DNA of 64,000 nucleotides from Myroides sp. JBRI-B21084. Its GTDB lineage: Bacteria > Bacteroidota > Bacteroidia > Flavobacteriales > Flavobacteriaceae. This document shows positions 44,578 through 53,537 of the stretch, piece after piece. The DNA is taken from the NCBI RefSeq assembly GCF_030545015.1, contig NZ_CP120653.1, positions 744,001-808,000 on the forward strand. Direction: 5' to 3'. Position 1 is the stretch's first letter; every line of letters starts with the position of its first letter. The position numbers and the translations under genes are program-made. Under the pieces are notes generated by a model that saw only the letters and a list, made by a program, of their open reading frames with translations, had not been told where the DNA came from and did not search any database.

Positions 44578-46563
44578 TTAATTTAAAATTGAATTTAAGT
44601 TGTTTGTTTCTACTAAACAGCTATTTAAGTTACAAACTTGATATTTTTTTGTTTGATTTTTATAATTTTCTAAAATAGGAATATTTAATGAATTGTTGAT
44701 TATTAAATAAAAAATATTAGAATTGTAAATACTATTAAATTCATTGTTTGTAACGTTGTTTAATATAATGTATTTAAAATTTTGATTAAAAATTAAATGG
44801 TTTGTAAGCCATTCAGAATAAGCACTGGCATAATCTATTTGAGCCAACACCCTATTTGTAGCATCAACAGCTATTTTAGTGAAATAAGTATTTTGATACA
44901 TAAATCCTAAATAAAATAAATTGCGTGCCATAATTGCATTTGCCGATGGTATTACATTATCTTCTATTTCAAAAATTGTACCAATTGATGAATTCGTTGA
45001 GGCTTTAAAGAACCCTTGGTTTTCATCAAAAAAATAGTCAAATGCCAAAAAGGTTAGGCTTTGTGCAAATTGCAAATGTTCTATTTGTTGCGATTTGTTA
45101 AAAAGCTGAATAAAAGCTTCTATGGTAAATGCATAATCTTCTAAAGTTCCTGCAATATATTCGTTGTTGTTTTTAAAAACGCGATGTAAGATGTTGTTTT
45201 TAAATGTTTTGTATTGAATAAAGTTTGAAAGGTTATTAATTGAAGTTTTAATTTTTTCAGAATCATCAATTTTTACAACCGAAAGTAAACCAGTAAGTAA
45301 CTGGGCGTTCCAGGCCGTAATTATTTTATCGTCTAACAAAGGTTTAGGTCGATTTTCTTTGCTTTTAGCAAGTAAAGCTTCCCAGTTTTGTTTTAGGTTT
45401 TTTAAATCGTTTGTATCTATTTCATGCTTAATTGCAATTGTTTCTAAATCTTCAGATTGAAAAAGGACATAAGCTCGCGTTTCTTCCCAAAAACCATCTT
45501 TATTTATTGAAAATACATTGCAGAATAAGGGCCATTCTTCTTTTGAAATTATGTTTTTTAATTCATCTTCGCACCAAAAATAATAAGCACCTTCTTGATT
45601 TTTGTTAAGTATGTTTTTGCTATCGGCGTCAAATGCAGCATAAAACCCACCTGAGGCATCTAGCCAATTATTTAATATAAACGAAGTAGTTTTAAAAACA
45701 ACTTCTTTAAATAAGTAGTTTTTGGTGTGTAAATAGGCATTTGTGTATGTTGTAAGTAATTGTGCATTATCATACAACATTTTTTCGAAATGTGGAATAT
45801 GCCAATAGTGATCTACACTGTATCGCGAAAATCCTCCTTCAACCACATCAAACAAACCGCCATAAGCCATTTTGGTTAGGGTTAATGTTACATGTTTTAA
45901 TAAGTAGTTGTTTTGAGTGGTTTTGCCATAACTAAATAAAAAGTTTAAGTTAGTAGGCATCATAAATTTAGGAGCGCGTTGATAGCCACCAAATTCGGAA
46001 TCAAAACTTTTTTTCCAATTATCTAGAAGCGTATCTATTGAAAAGCTGGAGTGGTTTTTAGGATAAATTTCAAGTGTATTGTTGGCTAAATCTATGCTGT
46101 TTTGTAATTTTTCAGCATATTCATACATTTTATTTGGATTTGTATCATAAAGCGAAGCCAATTGTTTTAAAACATCAATCCACTGGTCTTTAGGAACGTA
46201 AGTTGCACCCCAAACGGGTAAGCCATTAGGTAATGCAACTATGTTTAAAGGCCAGCCGCCTTGTTTTGTCATTAATTGTAAAGCTTGCATGTAATAACTA
46301 TCAATTGCGGGGTGTTCCTCTCTGTCAACTTTAAAATTGTTGAAAAAAGTATTCATCACCTGTGCAACATCATCGTTTTCAAAACATTCTTTTTCCATTA
46401 CATGGCACCAATGGCAAGCCGCATATCCTATACTTATTATAATTAATTTGTTTCCGTTTGCTGCACCAAGTAAGTTTTTATCGTTCCACATTTGCCAATG
46501 AACGGGGTTATTGGCGTGTTGCAATAGGTAGGGTGAAAGTGCATTTTTAAGTTGATTTTGCAT
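44578..46563 (-). CDS. DUF255 thioredoxin-domain protein (YyaL/SSP411 family)
   Basis: The 661-residue product has the N-terminal thioredoxin-like DUF255 domain (residues 1-160: LSPYLLQHANNPVHWQMWND, SIGYAACHWCHVMEKECFEN, KVDREEHPAIDSYYMQALQL) with a CHWC active site, followed by an (alpha/alpha)6-barrel part (about 180-640, with RAPKFMMPTNL, HFEKMLYDNAQLL, AYYFWCEDELK, AWNAQLLTGL). The reaction is unknown. No signal peptide. The length is normal for the family, with a slightly diverged C-terminus. Confidence 0.92.
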   Translation of the reverse strand: MQNQLKNALSPYLLQHANNPVHWQMWNDKNLLGAANGNKLIIISIGYAACHWCHVMEKECFENDDVAQVMNTFFNNFKVDREEHPAIDSYYMQALQLMTKQGGWPLNIVALPNGLPVWGATYVPKDQWIDVLKQLASLYDTNPNKMYEYAEKLQNSIDLANNTLEIYPKNHSSFSIDTLLDNWKKSFDSEFGGYQRAPKFMMPTNLNFLFSYGKTTQNNYLLKHVTLTLTKMAYGGLFDVVEGGFSRYSVDHYWHIPHFEKMLYDNAQLLTTYTNAYLHTKNYLFKEVVFKTTSFILNNWLDASGGFYAAFDADSKNILNKNQEGAYYFWCEDELKNIISKEEWPLFCNVFSINKDGFWEETRAYVLFQSEDLETIAIKHEIDTNDLKNLKQNWEALLAKSKENRPKPLLDDKIITAWNAQLLTGLLSVVKIDDSEKIKTSINNLSNFIQYKTFKNNILHRVFKNNNEYIAGTLEDYAFTIEAFIQLFNKSQQIEHLQFAQSLTFLAFDYFFDENQGFFKASTNSSIGTIFEIEDNVIPSANAIMARNLFYLGFMYQNTYFTKIAVDATNRVLAQIDYASAYSEWLTNHLIFNQNFKYIILNNVTNNEFNSIYNSNIFYLIINNSLNIPILENYKNQTKKYQVCNLNSCLVETNNLNSILN

Positions 46564-46583
46564 GTTTTATTTTTAATGATAGA

Positions 46584-46612
46584 AACAAAAAAGGTTGAGA
46601 AAACTCAACCTT
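46584..46612 (-). terminator. Intrinsic terminator of the Nfu gene
   Basis: AAGGTTGAG (46591-46599) pairs with CTCAACCTT (46604-46612); on the minus strand the stem is followed by a run of T (46585-46590). Confidence 0.8.
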
Positions 46613-46617
46613 GAATA

Positions 46618-47520
46618 TTATCCGTTTAAAGCTTCAACAACAATTTCGTTATTTTGAAGCATTTCACGCAGCATGTTTTCAATTCCGTTTTTAAGTGTAA
46701 AGGTTGATGAAGGACAACCACTACATGCACCTTTTAATGTAACTGTAACTTTTTTAGTAGCATCGTTGTAATTTTCAAATGTAATATTACCACCGTCTGA
46801 TTGCACTGCGGGTTTTACATATTCTTCTAATATATTTATAATTTGTTGCGATGTTACATCTAAATTATCAAAATAGGTATCTTGTTGTTGTTCGTGTTCT
46901 TTAGTTTGTGTAATTAGACTTTCGTCGATCACTGTACCGCCGTTTTCAATAAATTGTTTTATGAATGAACGTACTTCAATTGAAATTTCATCCCATTGAT
47001 AGGCATCGAATTTTGTGATTGAAACATAATTTTCATCAATGAACACCTCTTTTACATATGGTAATTTAAAAAGTTCAATGGCAAGTGGCGATGGTTTGGC
47101 TTCGTCGATATTTTTAAATTCAACAGCCGTTTTAGTAAGTGGTTTGTTGGCTACAAATTTTAAAACTCCAGGGTTAGGTGTTGTTTCACCGTAAACCGTT
47201 ACAGGAATTTTTTTAATAGTTTCATTTGAAGTTTCAATTAAAACTTTACCTCCGTTTGTAACAAAATCTTCTATTTGGGTTTTAACATCGTCTTGTACAT
47301 CTTCCCATTCAACAATAGAAAAACGTTCAACAGCAACAAAATTTCCAGAAATGTACACTGTTTTTACAAAAGGAAGGTAAAAAAGTTGGCGTGCCAAAGG
47401 TGAATTTTCTGTTTCATCTATGTTTTTAAACTCAAAATTGCTTCCATAGCTTATAAAATCTGGAAATTCAAACTTAATGATTGCTGGGTTTTGAGTAGCT
47501 TTTATATTTATTTTAAACAT
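46618..47520 (-). CDS. Nfu-type iron-sulfur carrier with two N-terminal domains
   Basis: The 300-residue product has two successive Nfu_N-like domains (about 3-90 and 108-195; each with an NP[AG][IV][IL]KF start, FKNIDE[TA]..SPLA, PYVK/PFVK and an NGG near the end), then a NifU C-terminal domain (about 225-295) with the cluster-binding C266-x2-C269 in GACSGCPSST. Nfu proteins carry 4Fe-4S clusters to target enzymes; candidates nearby are NadA and QueG. Single Nfu_N is usual, so the doubling is worth noting. Confidence 0.9.
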   Translation of the reverse strand: MFKINIKATQNPAIIKFEFPDFISYGSNFEFKNIDETENSPLARQLFYLPFVKTVYISGNFVAVERFSIVEWEDVQDDVKTQIEDFVTNGGKVLIETSNETIKKIPVTVYGETTPNPGVLKFVANKPLTKTAVEFKNIDEAKPSPLAIELFKLPYVKEVFIDENYVSITKFDAYQWDEISIEVRSFIKQFIENGGTVIDESLITQTKEHEQQQDTYFDNLDVTSQQIINILEEYVKPAVQSDGGNITFENYNDATKKVTVTLKGACSGCPSSTFTLKNGIENMLREMLQNNEIVVEALNG

Positions 47521-47536
47521 TTTTTAAGATTTTTTT

Positions 47537-47544
47537 CAAAATTA
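47537..47544 (-). promoter_or_regulatory. -7 element for the Nfu gene
   Basis: CAAAATTA reads TAATTTTG on the minus strand, matching TAnnTTTG, 17 bases upstream of the ATG at 47520. Confidence 0.4.
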
Positions 47545-47664
47545 ACAAAGAAATATCAATTGAATATTTATATTTGGAATTTAAACGTAAAATTAACATA
47601 TTTGAATTCGTAATATTTATTAGATATATTTTAAAACATAGTATAAGGTTATTATAGTTTTTTA

Positions 47665-47672
47665 TATATTTG
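47665..47672 (+). promoter_or_regulatory. -7 element for the PorP/SprF gene
   Basis: TATATTTG matches TAnnTTTG, 32 bases upstream of the ATG at 47704. A weak -33 TTA lies about 19-22 bases upstream. Confidence 0.5.
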
Positions 47673-47703
47673 TTAACCATTTCTAAAGAGAAAAAAAGAA
47701 TTT

Positions 47704-48732
47704 ATGAATATATTTACTAAATCTTTATTAGTTGTTATATCTTCATTATTTGTGTCGCAAATAAGTAACGCACAAGAAGGAGTGTCTGTTTATCAAGATT
47801 ATCTTACAGATAATTATTTTTTAATACACCCTTCTATGGCAGGTATAGCAAATTGTGCTAAAGTTCGTTTAACAGCGCGCCAACAATGGTTTGGCGAAAA
47901 AGATGCGCCTGCTTTACAAACTGCAAGTTTTAATACATCTATATCAGAAAGATCGGGTATAGGTTTTGTTGCTTTTAATGATAGAAATGGATATCATAAG
48001 CAAGCTGGTGCAAGATTAACTTACGCGCACCATATTACATTTTCACGTAGCGATTATGATTTAAACAAATTATCGTTTGGTATTAGCGGTGGTTTAGTTA
48101 ATTCACAATTAGATCAATCTGAATGGGGTAATGTTTTTGATCCATCTGTAAATGGTTCAGAATTAAAGTACAATTATTTTAATGTAGATATTGGTGCTTC
48201 TTATCACTTTTTAGATTTTTACGCACACGGTACTGTAAAAAATGTTATTACTTCTGATCGTGAAATTTATTCTACGGTTGAAAGTGATAATCTTCGCAAA
48301 TTTATTGTATCTACTGGATATGTTTTTGCAAAAAACAGAGGGTATCGTTCATATCGTGATCAAGGTTTTTCTTGGGAACCATCGATGTTGTTTCAGTACA
48401 TTGAAAAAACGCAAGAAACTATGTTGGATGTAAATTTAAAAATGTATAAAGAATTCGCTAACGGTCAGTTTTTTGCAGGACTTTCTTACCGAACTATGTT
48501 TGAAGGTGCTGATTATGTAAAAGATGCCGATGGACAGCCTAAAAAGCAAAATTATAATTCGTTTTCTCCAATTTTAGGAGTTAAGTTTAAAAACATTATG
48601 GTTGGTTATACCTATACACACCAAATTGGCAATGTTTTATATAACAACGGTTTTCACCAACTTACCCTTGGCTTTAACTTCTTGTGCAAAGAAAGTAATT
48701 ACAAATGTAACTGCCCGTCAGTTAACTTTTAA
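47704..48732 (+). CDS. PorP/SprF-family type IX secretion membrane protein
   Basis: Outer-membrane beta-barrel protein of 342 residues with a signal peptide cut after SNAQ. Family marks: YQDYLTDNYFLIHPSMAGIA, RLTARQQWFGEKDAPALQT, SERSGIGFVAFNDRNGYHKQ and the C-terminal VGYTYTHQIGNVLYNNGFHQ, LTLGFNF. The family handles type B sorting-domain cargo or anchors motility adhesins; the partner is usually encoded next door, but here the neighbour is a carbonic anhydrase, so this is a lone copy. Confidence 0.92.
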   Translation: MNIFTKSLLVVISSLFVSQISNAQEGVSVYQDYLTDNYFLIHPSMAGIANCAKVRLTARQQWFGEKDAPALQTASFNTSISERSGIGFVAFNDRNGYHKQAGARLTYAHHITFSRSDYDLNKLSFGISGGLVNSQLDQSEWGNVFDPSVNGSELKYNYFNVDIGASYHFLDFYAHGTVKNVITSDREIYSTVESDNLRKFIVSTGYVFAKNRGYRSYRDQGFSWEPSMLFQYIEKTQETMLDVNLKMYKEFANGQFFAGLSYRTMFEGADYVKDADGQPKKQNYNSFSPILGVKFKNIMVGYTYTHQIGNVLYNNGFHQLTLGFNFLCKESNYKCNCPSVNF

Positions 48733-48743
48733 TATATAAAATT

Positions 48744-48772
48744 AAATCCCGATATTTATCGGGATTTTTTAT
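48744..48772 (+). terminator. Intrinsic terminator after the PorP/SprF gene
   Basis: AAATCCCGATA (48744-48754) pairs with TATCGGGATTT (48757-48767), then T's. Confidence 0.85.
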
Positions 48773-48782
48773 TTTTATAACT

Positions 48783-49292
48783 ATGGCGTTAATTAAATCT
48801 ATAAAAGGTAAAGCTCCTAAATATCCTGAAAATTGCTTTATAGCAGAAAATGCAACGGTTATTGGCGATGTTGAAATGGGAGATAATTGCAGTGTGTGGT
48901 ATAATGCTGTTTTACGTGGAGATGTGCATTTTATTAAATTAGGTAATAAAGTAAACGTACAAGATAATGCAGTGATACACTGTACATATCAAAAGCATGC
49001 TACAATAATTGGTAACAATGTGTCAATTGGACATAATGCTGTTGTACATGGTTGTACCATACATGATAACGTTTTAATTGGTATGGGGGCAATTGTAATG
49101 GATAATTGTACCGTACATAGCAATGTTATAGTAGCAGCAGGTGCGGTAGTAACACAAAATATGGAATTGTTGCCTAATGGAATTTATGCGGGTATACCTG
49201 CAAAAAGAGTAAAAGAATTGGAAGCATCGGCATTTGCGGGTGAAATTGAACGTATTAGTAACAACTATGTCTTGTACAGCAGTTGGCAATAA
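48783..49292 (+). CDS. Gamma carbonic anhydrase-family protein
   Basis: Left-handed beta-helix protein of 169 residues built of hexapeptide repeats, from the gamma-class carbonic anhydrase/YrdA group. Metal-type His residues are visible in AVIHCTYQKH and SIGHNAVVHGC. It would form a trimer with Zn or Fe between subunits. Many of these proteins have little or no carbonic anhydrase activity. Ends at a terminator. Confidence 0.9.
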   Translation: MALIKSIKGKAPKYPENCFIAENATVIGDVEMGDNCSVWYNAVLRGDVHFIKLGNKVNVQDNAVIHCTYQKHATIIGNNVSIGHNAVVHGCTIHDNVLIGMGAIVMDNCTVHSNVIVAAGAVVTQNMELLPNGIYAGIPAKRVKELEASAFAGEIERISNNYVLYSSWQ

Positions 49293-49323
49293 AAAAACAA
49301 GCTTTTAAGGCTTGTTTTTTTTA
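49291..49323. terminator. Bidirectional intrinsic terminator
   Basis: AAACAAGC (49295-49302) pairs with GCTTGTTT (49310-49317) with A and T runs on the two sides; it serves the gene ending at 49292 and the convergent gene ending at 49321. Confidence 0.8.
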
Positions 49324-49956
49324 TTTTAAAAAATTGCTTTTGCTGTAAAATAATATGAAATTATAAATGTGGGTTGAAGCTTCGAACGGACTCATACCAT
49401 TATTTATTAATCGTTGTAATAATTTATCGTAATCAATAGTTTGTTTAAACCTGCGTAATTGATAATCTTTAAAAAGTTTAAGTTGGTTGTAGGTAAAGTT
49501 TTCGGTTCGTGTTATTTCGCCTTTTTTCACCTCGAAAACAATGTAATTATCATAAACAGGGGTAATGCTATCGTTTTTCACAAACTTTTCTCCACTTATG
49601 CCAATATCAAATAATCCGTTGATCCAATTTAAGAACATTGGTTCGTTTTTTGAGTTTATTTGTGTTAAAACAGATTGGTTTTTTATTTTTGAATTGGTGC
49701 CTGAAATAAATAAATTATTTAAGTAAAATTTTTTATTAATAACTTCAAACACAGCAACGTAATTGCGGTTTAAAATAGTAGAATCTTTATTAACAATTGG
49801 GCGTTTACTTGGGTAATACCTAAAGTATTGTTCCATGTGGTGGTAACGATAAGGGTATGTTTTTCCGTTCCAAATTATTTGTTCGGGTTCGTAATTGGTT
49901 TGTGCGTATATACCTATCGAAATAAAAATAAATAAAGCAAAGTATATTTTTTTCAT
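49321..49956 (-). CDS. Secreted hypothetical protein
   Basis: The 211-residue product has a signal peptide (MKKIYFALFIFISIGIYAQ) and a Tyr-, Asn- and Lys-rich remainder. I recognise no family. It contains YPYRYHHMEQYFRYYPSKRP and NRNYVAVFEVINKKFYLNNL. No sorting domain, so periplasmic or outer-membrane-associated. It lies 59 bp downstream of the PUR gene, with a terminator between. Confidence 0.78.
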   Translation of the reverse strand: MKKIYFALFIFISIGIYAQTNYEPEQIIWNGKTYPYRYHHMEQYFRYYPSKRPIVNKDSTILNRNYVAVFEVINKKFYLNNLFISGTNSKIKNQSVLTQINSKNEPMFLNWINGLFDIGISGEKFVKNDSITPVYDNYIVFEVKKGEITRTENFTYNQLKLFKDYQLRRFKQTIDYDKLLQRLINNGMSPFEASTHIYNFILFYSKSNFLK

Positions 49957-49960
49957 AAGC

Positions 49961-49994
49961 TTAAAAAAAAATACCGGACATTTTATCCGGTATT
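49961..49994 (-). terminator. Intrinsic terminator after the PUR gene
   Basis: AATACCGGA (49970-49978) pairs with TCCGGTATT (49986-49994); on the minus strand it is followed by a run of T (49963-49970). Confidence 0.8.
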
Positions 49995-50014
49995 AATTAG
50001 GTAATTTTTTAATG

Positions 50015-50365
50015 TTAAAAATCATCAAATTCAACATTTGTAAAGCTTTTAGCACCTGCTAACTCTCTTTTAAAATCTTTTTGATGTCTTTCAGAAATAA
50101 CTTCTTCGCCTTTTTGTGCTAAAACATAATCGGTCATTTCGTTTAATATTTCTTTAAAAGAAGTAAAATCTTCTTTATACAAATAAATTTTGTGTTTTTT
50201 AAAATGGAATGATCCATCTTCTTCAGTGAATTTTTTACTTTCGGTTATTGTTACGTAGTAATCATCTGCTTTAGTAGATCTTACATCAAAAAAATAAGTT
50301 CTTCTACCAGCTCTTAATACCTTTGAAAAAATTTCTTCTTTTTCTAGCATTTCATTGTCTCTCAT
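50015..50365 (-). CDS. PUR-family DNA/RNA-binding protein (DUF3276)
   Basis: The 116-residue product matches the bacterial PUR-alpha-like family: KVLRAGRRTYFFDVRSTKAD, DYYVTITESKKFTEEDGSFH, KHKIYLYKEDFTSFKEIL. One PUR repeat, expected to form a dimer that binds single-stranded nucleic acid. The start could also be the ATG at 50350 (MLEKEE). The function in bacteria is poorly known. Confidence 0.88.
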   Translation of the reverse strand: MRDNEMLEKEEIFSKVLRAGRRTYFFDVRSTKADDYYVTITESKKFTEEDGSFHFKKHKIYLYKEDFTSFKEILNEMTDYVLAQKGEEVISERHQKDFKRELAGAKSFTNVEFDDF

Positions 50366-50434
50366 AGTCCTTTCGTTCTGTTAAAATTTTTACATCCGCT
50401 CAAAAGTCTAAAAAAAAACTAAATAAAACAAAAA

Positions 50435-52192
50435 TTATAGTACATCTTTTTCTGATAATTGTTTGTTGTATAAATTGGTGTAGTAACCGTTTTTGCTTAT
50501 TAATTGATTGTGAGTGCCTTGCTCAATGATTTCGCCGTCGTTTAAAATAATAATTTTATCGGCATTTTTGGCTGAAGATACTCTGTGAGTAACAATAATG
50601 GTTGTTTTTTGAGCAGAAATATCGGTTAAATTGTTTAAAATGCGTTCTTCGGTTTCGGTGTCAACTGCCGATAAGCAATCATCAAGTAAAAGAACAGGAG
50701 CATCTTTAATTAAAGCACGTGCAATAGAAACACGTTGTTTTTGTCCGCCCGATAATGTGATACCACGTTCGCCCAAAATGGTTTCGTAACCTTTCTCAAA
50801 TTGCATAATGTTATTGTGTACATCGGCAATTTTCGCAAAATGTTCAATTTCTGTTTGTGTTGCGTTTTCTTTACCAAACTGAATGTTGTTTTTGATAGAA
50901 TCTGAAAATAAAAAGGCATCTTGAGGTACAACTGCAATTTGGTTGCGTAAATTTTGTACATTCCAGTTTTTGATTTCTTGTTCGTCTATTAAAATTTCAC
51001 CTGAACTAACATCATATAATCTAGAAATTAATTGTAATATAGTTGATTTTCCCGATCCAGTTTTTCCTAAAAAAGCTACTGTTTCTCCTTTTTCTATTGT
51101 AAACGATATGTTTTTTAAAGCTTGAATTTTAGTGTCATCGTAAATAAATTGTACGTTTTTAAATTCAATTTTGCCATCTAATTGTTTTTCTAGGCTTGTG
51201 GTTGATTGTATTGCTGGAACTTCGTTTAAAAATTCATTGATTCTTTTTTGTGATGAATCGGCTTCTTGTATCATTGTAGAAACCCAACCTAATGATGCAA
51301 TAGGCCATGTTAACATATTTATGTATAAAATAAATTGAGCAATTATACCAATTTCGGTAATACTGCCGTTTATGTACATGCGTGCACCTATAAAAACAAT
51401 AAGTACGTTGCTTATACCAATAAGTAGAATCATTAAGGGGCCAATAAGTGCATTTGTAAAAGTTAAACGCATGAATTTGTTTTTACTTTCAGTAGTTGCG
51501 CTGTTGTACGCGCTGTTTTCACGGTTTTCTAAAGTATAGGCTTTAATTACTCTTATTCCTGAAAATATTTCTTGTGAGAACGATGAAAGTTTAGATAAAT
51601 TTTGTTGGTATGCAAAACTTCTACGGTTAATTTCGGTACTTAACTTGTACATTAAAATTGCTAAAAAAGGCACAGGTATTAATGAATACCAAGTAAGTGT
51701 TGGTGATATAATGTACATTTGAACAATTACAATTACCATTCTAAAAATAGTGTTTATAGAATACATTATTGCAGGGCCAACGTATTGGCGAACTTTGGCT
51801 ACATCTTCAGAAATTCTACTCATTAAATCGCCAGTGCGCTGTTTTTTATAAAAATCTAAACTTAGTTTTTGGTATTGATTGTAAATTTCATTTTTTAAAT
51901 CAAATTCAATATGGCGCGACATAACAATTATAGTTTGGCGCATTAAAAATGTAAAAAAACCAGCAATAAGTGTTGTTCCTACAATAAGCAACATATTATG
52001 CCATAAAGCTTGTTTTGTTTGGGTAGCGGTTAATTGGTTCTTTAAAAAATGTTCTAGAACAGTAATAGCATCGCCTATATATTGGGGTGTAAAAACGGTA
52101 AAAATTTGTGAAACAATGGTTATTACAATTCCAATTAGAAATCGATATTTGTATTTATAAAAATATTTATTAAGCTTTTGAAGTTCTTTCAT
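50435..52192 (-). CDS. ABC transporter, fused permease and ATPase (MsbA/lipid-exporter type)
   Basis: Half-size ABC exporter of 585 residues. Six-helix membrane domain (about 15-320), then the ATPase with Walker A GKTGSGKST (about 373-381), signature LSGGQKQR (about 479), Walker B VLLLDDCLSAVD (about 500) and switch His in IIVTHRVSSAK. It would work as a homodimer. The substrate is unknown; lipid or drug export is typical. No partner gene is adjacent. Its divergent neighbour is leucine dehydrogenase, 162 bp away. Confidence 0.93.
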   Translation of the reverse strand: MKELQKLNKYFYKYKYRFLIGIVITIVSQIFTVFTPQYIGDAITVLEHFLKNQLTATQTKQALWHNMLLIVGTTLIAGFFTFLMRQTIIVMSRHIEFDLKNEIYNQYQKLSLDFYKKQRTGDLMSRISEDVAKVRQYVGPAIMYSINTIFRMVIVIVQMYIISPTLTWYSLIPVPFLAILMYKLSTEINRRSFAYQQNLSKLSSFSQEIFSGIRVIKAYTLENRENSAYNSATTESKNKFMRLTFTNALIGPLMILLIGISNVLIVFIGARMYINGSITEIGIIAQFILYINMLTWPIASLGWVSTMIQEADSSQKRINEFLNEVPAIQSTTSLEKQLDGKIEFKNVQFIYDDTKIQALKNISFTIEKGETVAFLGKTGSGKSTILQLISRLYDVSSGEILIDEQEIKNWNVQNLRNQIAVVPQDAFLFSDSIKNNIQFGKENATQTEIEHFAKIADVHNNIMQFEKGYETILGERGITLSGGQKQRVSIARALIKDAPVLLLDDCLSAVDTETEERILNNLTDISAQKTTIIVTHRVSSAKNADKIIILNDGEIIEQGTHNQLISKNGYYTNLYNKQLSEKDVL

Positions 52193-52323
52193 TTCTTATG
52201 TGATATTTTTGTTGATTTTTTATTAAACTTTAGTTTTTTGTTGTTGTTTGTTGTTTGAATTTATGATAAATTTGCTTATTTAATAATAATTATTTCGTAA
52301 AAAAATAATAAAATAAATTGTTT

Positions 52324-52331
52324 TATATTTG
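52324..52331 (+). promoter_or_regulatory. -7 element for leucine dehydrogenase
   Basis: TATATTTG matches TAnnTTTG, 24 bases upstream of the ATG at 52355. Confidence 0.5.
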
Positions 52332-52354
52332 AAATTATCAAATTAAGTAAAATT

Positions 52355-53455
52355 ATGACAACAAACACATATACTCCGGAGGAGTTAAAAAAAATTGATC
52401 CAGTTTTTGGACAAATTTCCTTTGATCACCATGAACAAATTGTATTTTGCCACGACAAAGATACTGGTTTAAAAGCAATAATTGGTATTCACAATACAGT
52501 ATTAGGACCTGCTTTAGGTGGTACACGTATGTGGAATTATACTTCAGAATGGGAAGCTTTAAACGATGTATTGCGTTTGTCTCGTGGAATGACTTATAAA
52601 TCAGCTATTTCAGGTTTAGATTTAGGTGGTGGTAAAGCAGTTATTATTGGCGATTCTAAAAAAGATAAAAACCCTGAATTAATTAAGGCTTTTGCTAAAT
52701 ACGTAGATTCATTAAGCGGTAGATATATTACTGCTGAAGATGTAGGTACTACTACACCTGATATGGATTTAATTCACACAATTACTCCACACGTAACGGG
52801 TATTTCTGAAAGTTTAGGTGGTTCTGGAAACCCTTCTCCAGTAACTGCATACGGTGTTTACATGGGTTTAAAAGCTGCTACTAAATTTAAATTTGGTTCA
52901 GACGATTTAAACGGTAAAAAAGTATTAGTACAAGGTATTGGTAACGTAGGTGAAACATTAGTTAAGCACTTAGTAAACGCTGGTGCATTAGTTACAATTA
53001 CCGATATTAGCCAAGAGCGTGTAGAAGAAGTTGCTAAAAAATACAATACAGAAATTTACATGGGCAACGATTTGTATACGTTAGATGTTGATATTTATGC
53101 ACCTTGTGCATTAGGCGCAACTGTAAATAACGATTCAATTAGCAAATTAAAAGCACAAGTAATTGCTGGTGCAGCAAACAATCAGTTAGAAGTTGAAGCT
53201 GTTCATGGAAAAATGTTACAAGAAAAAGGTATTGTTTATGCACCCGATTTCTTAATTAATGCTGGTGGTATTATTAATGTTTTTGGCGAAATTGCTAAAT
53301 ATGGTTCAGACGAAGCTATTCGTAGAACCGAAAATATTTACAACACAACTTTAGATATTTTAAACCTTGCTAAAGATCAAAACATTACGCCAAACCAGGC
53401 TGCTATGAAAATGGCTGAACAACGTATTGAAAAGAAAAAACAAGAAAATAAATAA
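52355..53455 (+). CDS. Leucine dehydrogenase (Glu/Leu/Phe/Val dehydrogenase family)
   Basis: NAD-dependent oxidative deaminase of branched-chain amino acids, 366 residues. N-terminal catalytic domain with TVLGPALGGTRMW and Lys82 and Lys94 in MTYKSAISGLDLGGGKAVI, followed by a Rossmann domain (about 185-330) with KVLVQGIGNVGETLVKHLVN (GxGxxG). The GLDLGGGK motif and length favour leucine over glutamate dehydrogenase. Feeds leucine, isoleucine and valine into branched fatty-acid precursors. Single gene with a hairpin behind it. Confidence 0.93.
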   Translation: MTTNTYTPEELKKIDPVFGQISFDHHEQIVFCHDKDTGLKAIIGIHNTVLGPALGGTRMWNYTSEWEALNDVLRLSRGMTYKSAISGLDLGGGKAVIIGDSKKDKNPELIKAFAKYVDSLSGRYITAEDVGTTTPDMDLIHTITPHVTGISESLGGSGNPSPVTAYGVYMGLKAATKFKFGSDDLNGKKVLVQGIGNVGETLVKHLVNAGALVTITDISQERVEEVAKKYNTEIYMGNDLYTLDVDIYAPCALGATVNNDSISKLKAQVIAGAANNQLEVEAVHGKMLQEKGIVYAPDFLINAGGIINVFGEIAKYGSDEAIRRTENIYNTTLDILNLAKDQNITPNQAAMKMAEQRIEKKKQENK

Positions 53456-53481
53456 AATTTAAAATTTTGTTTTAATTTTGC

Positions 53482-53515
53482 AAAGCGAAAATCATAAAGG
53501 TTTTCGCTTTCTTTT
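53482..53515 (+). terminator. Hairpin between leucine dehydrogenase and nusB
   Basis: AAAGCGAAAA (53482-53491) pairs with TTTTCGCTTT (53501-53510), then CTTTT. Preceded by TAATTTTG (53473-53480), a -7 match, so it may instead be the 5' leader hairpin of nusB. As a terminator the T run is short. Confidence 0.55.
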
Positions 53516-53537
53516 ATAAAATTAAGTTCTTAGTAGC

